Shown here in pieces: positions 58,465 to 64,000 of a DNA stretch of 64,000 bases (position 1 is its first letter; each line of letters starts with the position of its first letter). A program made the translations under genes and the position numbers. The stretch is from Dyella sp. AtDHG13 (lineage in GTDB: Bacteria > Pseudomonadota > Gammaproteobacteria > Xanthomonadales > Rhodanobacteraceae), in contig NZ_QICJ01000009.1 in assembly GCF_003201105.1 (NCBI RefSeq), positions 1 through 64,000 of the forward strand, in the 5' to 3' direction. Below the pieces are notes generated by a model, which saw only the letters and a program-made list of their open reading frames with translations, searched no databases and had not been told where the DNA came from.

Positions 58465-58758
58465 CGACAGGCGGTCAAACAAGGCTGGCCCATGATGTTC
58501 CGGACGACGGGTCTTCTTCAGCGAGGCGACGGCATCGGCTCGCGGTTCGCGGTTTTCCCATGGAAAACCGCGAGGGATGGCGTGGGTGCGAAAGGCGTCC
58601 TGCCCGTCCCGACGTCCGAAAATCGCGCGGCCTTCATCGTTGATCGTGCCTGCTATTCATTCGTGCCCACCCACGAGCAACACCCGACCGCTGACTGACA
58701 CGCGTCGGTCATGTGTGTCTTCCATCGATAGTCCCTACCTGAGCCTGGAGAAACCATC

Positions 58759-59589
58759 ATGGGATACGTGACCACAAAGGATGGCGTTGAGATCTTCTAC
58801 AAAGACTGGGGTCCGAAAGACGCCCCGGTGATTTTCTTCCACCACGGCTGGCCGCTCAGCGCGGACGACTGGGACAACCAGATGCTGTTCTTCCTGCAGC
58901 ACGGCTTCCGCGTGGTGGCGCACGACCGGCGTGGCCATGGCCGCTCCAGCCAGGTGTGGGACGGGCACGACATGGACCACTATGCCGATGACGTCGCCGC
59001 CGTGGTCAAGCATTTGGGCGTGCAGAAGGCCGTCCACGTCGGGCATTCCACCGGCGGCGGCGAAGTCATCCACTACGTGGCGCGCCACGGCGAAGACAAG
59101 GTGGCCAAGGCGGTGTTGATCAGCGCCGTGCCGCCCATCATGGTGAAGACGCCGAACAATCCCGGCGGCCTGCCCAAGGAAGTGTTCGACGGCCTGCAGG
59201 CGCAGCTCGCCGCGAACCGCGCGCAGTTCTATTACGACCTGCCGGCGGGCCCGTTCTACGGCTACAACCGGCCGAACGCCAAGCCCTCCCAGGGCACCAT
59301 CTGGAACTGGTGGCGGCAGGGCATGATGGGCAGCGCCAAGGCCCACTACGACGGCATCGTGGCGTTCTCGCAGACCGACTTCACCGACGACCTGAAGGGC
59401 GCCACCATCCCCGTGCTGGTGATGCATGGCGACGACGACCAGATCGTCCCGTATGAAGATGCCGGCGTGCTGTCCGCCAAGCTCGCCAGGAACAGCACCC
59501 TGAAGATCTACAAGGGCTTCCCGCACGGCATGCCCACGACCGAGGCGGACACCATCAACGCGGACCTGCTGGCCTTCATTCGCGGCTGA
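58759..59589 (+). CDS. alpha/beta hydrolase, non-heme chloroperoxidase-like
   Basis: A 276-residue alpha/beta hydrolase of the cofactor-free haloperoxidase/perhydrolase group. Landmarks are HHGWPLSADDWDNQ (oxyanion hole), VVAHDRRGHGRS, the nucleophile elbow VGHSTGGGEV, VMHGDDDQIVPYE (catalytic Asp) and KGFPHGMPTTEAD (catalytic His). It can form peracids or act as an esterase. Promoter site 1 lies 294 bp upstream, so the leader is long; an 11-bp hairpin occurs in it at 58548-58572. Confidence 0.88.
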   Translation: MGYVTTKDGVEIFYKDWGPKDAPVIFFHHGWPLSADDWDNQMLFFLQHGFRVVAHDRRGHGRSSQVWDGHDMDHYADDVAAVVKHLGVQKAVHVGHSTGGGEVIHYVARHGEDKVAKAVLISAVPPIMVKTPNNPGGLPKEVFDGLQAQLAANRAQFYYDLPAGPFYGYNRPNAKPSQGTIWNWWRQGMMGSAKAHYDGIVAFSQTDFTDDLKGATIPVLVMHGDDDQIVPYEDAGVLSAKLARNSTLKIYKGFPHGMPTTEADTINADLLAFIRG

Positions 59590-59678
59590 TCGCGTTGCCT
59601 GAGCGCGGCAAGGTCACCGGGCGGCCCATCCGAGCCGCCCGGTGGCCTTCGAGTGGATCGCCGGGCGCCTTGCAGGCC

Positions 59679-59709
59679 TTGACCTTAAAGCAAGCTTTAA
59701 ACTTATGGT
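59679..59709 (+). promoter_or_regulatory. MerR-type promoter, 19-bp spacer (site 2)
   Basis: TTGACC (59679-59684), a 19-bp spacer and TATGGT (59704-59709). The spacer contains the perfect dyad TTAAAGC-AA-GCTTTAA (59685-59700). The predicted transcript would start about 20 bp before the OYE-family gene at 59739. Site 1 shares TTGACCTT, central AA and CTTTAA. Confidence 0.8.
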
Positions 59710-59738
59710 GTACCTCTCGCCCGACCAGGTACCCCGGC

Positions 59739-60965
59739 ATGAACGTATTCGACCCGCTGACCCTCCCCAATGGCGCGGTGATTCCCAACCGCATCGCCAA
59801 GGCCGCCATGGAGGAAAACATGGCCGATGCCGACCATGCGCCCTCCGAGCAACTCATGCGCCTGTACCAGGCCTGGGCCGACGGCGGCGCCGGCCTGCTC
59901 ATCACCGGCAACGTGATGGTGGACAGCCGCGCCATGACCGGCCCCGGCGGCGTGGTTCTGGAAGACGCCCGTCACCTGGACCGCTTCCGGCAATGGGCGG
60001 CCATCGGCCGCTCCAGGGGCGCGCAGTTCTGGCTGCAGATCAATCATCCCGGCCGCCAGATGCAGGCCAACCTGGGGCAGCCCACCTGGGCGCCATCGGC
60101 GGTGCCGCTGGAGCTGGGCAAGCTTTCCAAGCTCTTCAACACGCCGCAGGCCATGACGCCGGAGATCATCGAGGAGGTGATCCGGCGCTTTGCCCGTGCG
60201 GCGGCGCTCGCGGAGCAGGCGGGCTTCACCGGCGTGGAAATCCACGCGGCCCACGGCTATCTGCTGAGCCAGTTTCTATCGCCGCTCACCAACCGTCGCA
60301 CCGATGCCTGGGGCGGTTCGCTGGAAAACCGCGCGCGCCTGCTACTGGACATCGTCAAGGCTGTTCGCGCCACGGTCGCTCCCGGCTTCACCGTGGCCGT
60401 CAAACTCAATTCCGCGGATTTCCAGCGTGGCGGCTTCACCGCGGAAGATGCGCGCCAAGTGGTGGTGCTGCTCAACGGCCTGGGCGTGGACCTGGTCGAA
60501 CTGTCGGGCGGCAGCTACGAAGCGCCGGCCATGCAGGGGCAGGCACGCGACGGCCGCACGCTGGCGCGCGAGGCGTATTTCGTGGAATTCGCCCGCGATA
60601 TCCAAACCATCGCAACCATGCCCGTCATGGTGACTGGCGGCATCCGCCGCCGCGCCGTGGCGGAGCACGCGATCGCCAGCGGCATCGACATGGTCGGCAT
60701 CGGCACCGCGCTGGCGATTGACCCGACCCTGCCCTGCGATTGGCGCAAGGGCGTGGAGACGGCGCCGGCGCTTCCGCCCATCACCTGGAAAAGCAAGCCG
60801 CTCGCGTCCTTGGCCAACATGGCCGCGGTCAAGTATCAGCTGCGCAAGCTCAGCCAGGGCAGAGCGCCCGATCCGCAGGTGTCGCCGCTGCGCGCGCTGA
60901 TTCTGCAGCAGGTGTCCACGGCCTGCCGCACGCGCCAGTACCGCCGCTGGATGGAGCAGCGCTGA
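59739..60965 (+). CDS. Old Yellow Enzyme-family NADH:flavin oxidoreductase
   Basis: A 408-residue FMN-dependent ene-reductase-like TIM barrel. It shows LPNGAVIPNRIAKAAM, WLQINHPGRQ (conserved His), GVEIHAAHGYLLSQFLSP, RTDAWGGSLENRARLL and VMVTGGIRRR (FMN phosphate site). It lacks the Fe-S/second flavin domain of the larger 2,4-dienoyl-CoA reductases. ATG 59739 follows promoter site 2 closely. It is probably induced by electrophiles through the MerR regulator. Confidence 0.9.
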   Translation: MNVFDPLTLPNGAVIPNRIAKAAMEENMADADHAPSEQLMRLYQAWADGGAGLLITGNVMVDSRAMTGPGGVVLEDARHLDRFRQWAAIGRSRGAQFWLQINHPGRQMQANLGQPTWAPSAVPLELGKLSKLFNTPQAMTPEIIEEVIRRFARAAALAEQAGFTGVEIHAAHGYLLSQFLSPLTNRRTDAWGGSLENRARLLLDIVKAVRATVAPGFTVAVKLNSADFQRGGFTAEDARQVVVLLNGLGVDLVELSGGSYEAPAMQGQARDGRTLAREAYFVEFARDIQTIATMPVMVTGGIRRRAVAEHAIASGIDMVGIGTALAIDPTLPCDWRKGVETAPALPPITWKSKPLASLANMAAVKYQLRKLSQGRAPDPQVSPLRALILQQVSTACRTRQYRRWMEQR

Positions 60966-61011
60966 GGGGAACCGCCGCTACCGCAAACGCGCCCACTGCG
61001 CCGTTGGCCGT

Positions 61012-61866
61012 CTATTTCGGCAGGAGCACCGTCGTCGTGAAGCGGAAGCCCCAGCCCTTCTGCCCGTTGTCCGTACTCTCCGCCCAATAGCGCACGCCGC
61101 CGGTGAAGCTCACCGGCAATTTGCCGAAGCGCGTGAGCTTGGCCACGGTGATATTGATTGGCGTGGCCCACTGGTGCCGCTTCCAGTCATAGGTGGATTC
61201 GGAGTCGATGCCGTAGGTCCACGCGGTGGGCGTGGTGAAGTTGAGGAAGGGCTGGATGAAGGTGTTGCTGATGTCCGGATGCGACGGGTCATGGCCACGC
61301 CCGACCGACGCGAACGACCAGATATGGTTGGCGAGGAACCCGTAGGTCCAGCCGTGGCTCTGCTTGAGCACCACCGCCGTAGGCCCGGCGCCCCACTTCT
61401 TGGAGCCAAGCAGATCGTCGGTGGCCGTGGGAATGAGGAATGCCGGGCCAACGCCCCAGATGATGCCGCTGCTGCCCGTCTGCTTGGGCGAGAAGAACAG
61501 GCTCTGCGTGATGTCGCCCAGCCCCGACTGATGCCCGCTGCCCGGCGCGATGTCCGATTGCGAAACCACCGGCAGAATGGTGCGGGAAATCATGTTCCAG
61601 TCGCTGCTGATGCTTACCGGCACCACGGGCTGCAGGTTCATGTAGAGGCGGTGGCCCCGGTCCAGCGGACCGATCTTCTGGTCGTAGTTGAACTGGAACG
61701 GCACGCTGATCAGCGCAGCCACGGGATTGCTGAGCTTCTTGGCCAGCTCGGCGTTGTCGCCGCCGGCTGCCTGATCCTGCGCCCTGACGGCGGGAACGGC
61801 GAACGCGCAGCACAGGACAACGGTAATCGATGCATCGCGGCACACACGCACGACATGGGAAGACAT
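61012..61866 (-). CDS. outer-membrane-like beta-barrel protein
   Basis: A 284-residue exported protein with a Sec signal (ASITVVLCCAFAVPAVRA) and amphipathic strand patterns of an outer-membrane barrel (AALISVPFQFNYDQKIG, SGLGDITQSLFFSP, GVGPAFLIPTATDD, and the terminal WGFRFTTTVLLPK). It fits the family often labelled transporter or MetA-pathway protein in Proteobacteria. Cargo unknown. ATG 61866 is chosen over ATG 61872. Confidence 0.75.
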   Translation of the reverse strand: MSSHVVRVCRDASITVVLCCAFAVPAVRAQDQAAGGDNAELAKKLSNPVAALISVPFQFNYDQKIGPLDRGHRLYMNLQPVVPVSISSDWNMISRTILPVVSQSDIAPGSGHQSGLGDITQSLFFSPKQTGSSGIIWGVGPAFLIPTATDDLLGSKKWGAGPTAVVLKQSHGWTYGFLANHIWSFASVGRGHDPSHPDISNTFIQPFLNFTTPTAWTYGIDSESTYDWKRHQWATPINITVAKLTRFGKLPVSFTGGVRYWAESTDNGQKGWGFRFTTTVLLPK

Positions 61867-62098
61867 GGTCATCTAGACGCCCTTGGGTTCCGGAATAGTC
61901 GAAAGGAAGCGGGCGATCCTGGCCGGCTCCCTGGTGATCGGGAGCATCTCGTGGCCACCGGCCGGCTGACTAGCGAAGAATTACTTAGTCGCACCTGCCG
62001 ACGCCGCGAGGCGACGCGCAGCCCTTGGCGCCCAGCCCGGCACGCCGACGCCAGACCTGAGATAATGGTCGATTGCCCTTCCGCGCGCGGCACCTCTC

Positions 62099-63478
62099 AT
62101 GCACATCGGCATCGACTTCGGCACCAGCTACTCGGCGGCCGCCGCCATCATCGACGGCGAACTCACCCTGGTCCGCTTCGGCGAGGCCGAGCAGTTCCGC
62201 ACGGCCGTGTACTTTCCGGAACTGGTGCCCGATCCCAACGACTTCGAACTCACGCCGGAACTCGAAGCCCAGCTGGAGGCGCACATGCGCTCGGCGCGCA
62301 CCGAACTGCGCCGCCAGCAGGCGGCCGGCATGGCGGCATCGCGCTCGGACGAGGAACTGCGCCGCGATGCCCTGCGCGTGGTGCGCCGGCAGTGGATGGA
62401 GGAACAGGCGCGCGCGGCGACCAGCACCGTCGCCAGCTTCCAGCATGCGCTGTTCGGCGAGGAAGCGGTAGAGGGCTACCTGGAAAGCGGCGGCGGCAAC
62501 CTGATCGAATCGCCCAAGTCCATGTTCGGCTACCGGCTGGATCCGCAGGTGCGCAAGGTGATCGTGCATATCGCCACGCACATCCTCGAGCACATCCGCC
62601 TCACCGCCAGCCGCCAGTTCGGCGAGCCGGTGCGCGGCGCGGTGATCGGGCGTCCGGTGGAATTCCGCAGTTCCATGGGCGCGGCCGGTTCGGAGCAGGC
62701 CATCGAGATCCTGCGCGAAGCCGCGGCCGCCGCGGGCTTCGACGCCGTGAGCTTCCTGGAAGAACCCGCCGCCGCGGCCATGCACTATCACAAGAGCCTG
62801 GACGACCGGCAGCACGCGCTGATCGTGGACATCGGCGGTGGCACCACCGACGTGACGCATGCGGAACTGGGCGGCGACGCGCATCCGCTGATTGCCCGCA
62901 ACTGGGGCCTGCCCAAGGGCGGCACCGACCTTGACGTGGGCGTGAGCCTGCACAGCTTCATGCCGCTGCTGGGCAAGGACATCGTGCGCGTGCCGCAGCA
63001 TCAGTTCGTGGAAGCGGCGAGCGTGCACAACCTGCCCAAGCAGCGCGAATTCCGCAAACAGAATTACCGGCCGGTGGCCGCGCCCTACGGCCCGCGCCTG
63101 CGCGCCCTGCAGGAACTGGGCGCCACCACGCGACTCAACCAGGTCGCAGAACGCACCAAGATCACACTGAGCAGTACCGCGGAACATCGCGCCGCGCTGG
63201 ACTTCATCGAGCCCGGCCTGGGCGTGGACGCCACGCGCGAGGATCTGGACATCGCCATCGAGCCCTTCCTCGCACAACTCGAGCGCACGCTCACCACCGT
63301 GCGCGGCGACCTCGCCTCCCTGCCCGCCAGCGTGTTCCTCACCGGCGGCACCTCGCGCTCACCCCAGGTGAAGGCGCGCGTGCAGGCATGCTTCCCGGAA
63401 ATCCCGCTGGTGCACGGCGATCCGTCGCTGGGCGTGGTGTCGGGCTTGGCGGTGGCGGCGAGCGAGGTCGTCTCCTAG
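62099..63478 (+). CDS. Hsp70-family protein, YegD-like
   Basis: A 459-residue protein with an actin/Hsp70 ATPase fold and no C-terminal substrate-binding domain, like E. coli YegD. It shows the phosphate-1 motif HIGIDFGTSYSAAAA, the phosphate-2 motif ALIVDIGGGTTDVTH and an adenosine motif VFLTGGTSRSPQVK. A helical insert follows the first 55 residues. The start ATG 62099 is clear. Client proteins unknown. Confidence 0.88.
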   Translation: MHIGIDFGTSYSAAAAIIDGELTLVRFGEAEQFRTAVYFPELVPDPNDFELTPELEAQLEAHMRSARTELRRQQAAGMAASRSDEELRRDALRVVRRQWMEEQARAATSTVASFQHALFGEEAVEGYLESGGGNLIESPKSMFGYRLDPQVRKVIVHIATHILEHIRLTASRQFGEPVRGAVIGRPVEFRSSMGAAGSEQAIEILREAAAAAGFDAVSFLEEPAAAAMHYHKSLDDRQHALIVDIGGGTTDVTHAELGGDAHPLIARNWGLPKGGTDLDVGVSLHSFMPLLGKDIVRVPQHQFVEAASVHNLPKQREFRKQNYRPVAAPYGPRLRALQELGATTRLNQVAERTKITLSSTAEHRAALDFIEPGLGVDATREDLDIAIEPFLAQLERTLTTVRGDLASLPASVFLTGGTSRSPQVKARVQACFPEIPLVHGDPSLGVVSGLAVAASEVVS

Positions 63479-63556
63479 ATCTTCGGCCAAGCCGCGAACT
63501 TCGCCTGAGCAGGAACGGACAAGGCCACGGCTAGCCTTGCCCGTCCGCTTTCCTGT

Positions 63557-64000
63557 CTACGCCGCGCTCGCCTTGCGCAACGGCGTGACGTTGGGCGCGT
63601 CGCCCTTGCCTTCGAGATCCGCATGCGCGGAGATGAAGCTGGGCCGCGCCTCCATGACGGCCAGCGCGCGCCGCACGTTGGCGTATTTCGCGAGCAAGGC
63701 CGGGCCTTCCGGCATCTTCGACAAGGTGTGCAGCAACGGCGCGGCGAAGTAGTCCGCGATGCATGGCGCGTTGCCCACCAGGTAGTCGCGCGGGCCGTAG
63801 CCCGCATCGAGCGTTGCCAGCACGCGATCGATATCGGGCAAGGCGGCGTCGATGATGGCGCGGTTCGGTTGGCCGTCCGCGCCGGACGGGAACAAGTACT
63901 GCAGCACGCAGCGCTTGACGATGGCGTCGTAGCCGTAGTCGTTCAACACGCTGTACCACTGCTCCGCGCGCGCGCGGGAGGTGACGCCGCTGGTGGGAAA
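63557..64000 (-). CDS. glutathione S-transferase family protein (C-terminal part)
   Basis: The frame is open to the window edge. It encodes the alpha-helical C-terminal domain of a glutathione S-transferase: RAEQWYSVLNDYGYDAIVKR, YLVGNAPCIADYFAAPLL (the conserved N-capping box region) and VRRALAVMEARPSF. The N-terminal thioredoxin-like domain lies beyond 64000. The stop is at 63557. Which class it belongs to cannot be judged. Confidence 0.82.
   Translation of the reverse strand, partial: FPTSGVTSRARAEQWYSVLNDYGYDAIVKRCVLQYLFPSGADGQPNRAIIDAALPDIDRVLATLDAGYGPRDYLVGNAPCIADYFAAPLLHTLSKMPEGPALLAKYANVRRALAVMEARPSFISAHADLEGKGDAPNVTPLRKASAA

Overview
The window is chromosomal DNA of a GC-rich gammaproteobacterium. 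Gene content suggests the Xanthomonadales, probably Rhodanobacteraceae (Dyella, Luteibacter or Rhodanobacter type). The grounds are REP-like palindromes of the GTAGCCCGGAT type, a Tat-rich 3-keto-sugar gene set, and the DUF3348/DUF802/OmpA/DUF2894 cluster. The genus is an inference. I see no insertion sequence, prophage or CRISPR array.

Layout. 0-7.7 kb: a 2OG-Fe dioxygenase, a HigA-like antitoxin broken by an in-frame TGA, a 111-bp tandem REP array, pcaD with a divergent LysR regulator, an ATP-grasp enzyme, a Tat-exported Gfo/Idh/MocA oxidoreductase and a frameshifted DUF4279 gene. 8-13 kb: a MotA/MotB stator pair and small housekeeping or hypothetical genes. 13.2-24.7 kb: a complete selenocysteine module. 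selD faces selA-selB-selC; a metal/metalloid-type permease follows, then fdoG-fdoH-fdoI-fdhE. fdoG carries an in-frame UGA (Sec198) with a recognisable SECIS hairpin, so synthesis, decoding and the apparent client enzyme lie within 11.5 kb. selB reads into selC and stops inside the tRNA gene.

24.9-34.9 kb: a LacI regulator, with two palindromic operators in its divergent promoter region, faces an eight-gene operon. The operon encodes a Gfo/Idh/MocA dehydrogenase, a nucleoside-symporter-like MFS carrier, three TIM-barrel isomerase/epimerase-like proteins, a GMC dehydrogenase with its Tat-exported small subunit, and a DUF1080 3-keto-glycoside hydrolase. Together these look like oxidation, cleavage and uptake of glycosides through 3-keto intermediates.

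35-43.5 kb: a small GDCCVxC cysteine-rich protein, a PaaK/CapK-like ligase, a periplasmic-sensor GGDEF-EAL protein with a degenerate GGDEF site, katG and an unknown membrane-anchored protein. 43.7-47.9 kb: a tightly overlapped four-gene cluster (DUF3348, DUF802, OmpA-like, DUF2894). It has the architecture of an ion-driven MotAB/ZorAB motor with a long coiled-coil tail and is the best candidate for an undescribed system. 48-64 kb: an XRE regulator, a 269-bp nested inverted-repeat element, and separate enzymes (M61 peptidase, MsrA, cupin-like, methyltransferase). A MerR regulator has two TTGACC-N19 promoters, upstream of an alpha/beta hydrolase and an Old Yellow Enzyme homologue. A YegD-like Hsp70 and a truncated GST gene end the window.
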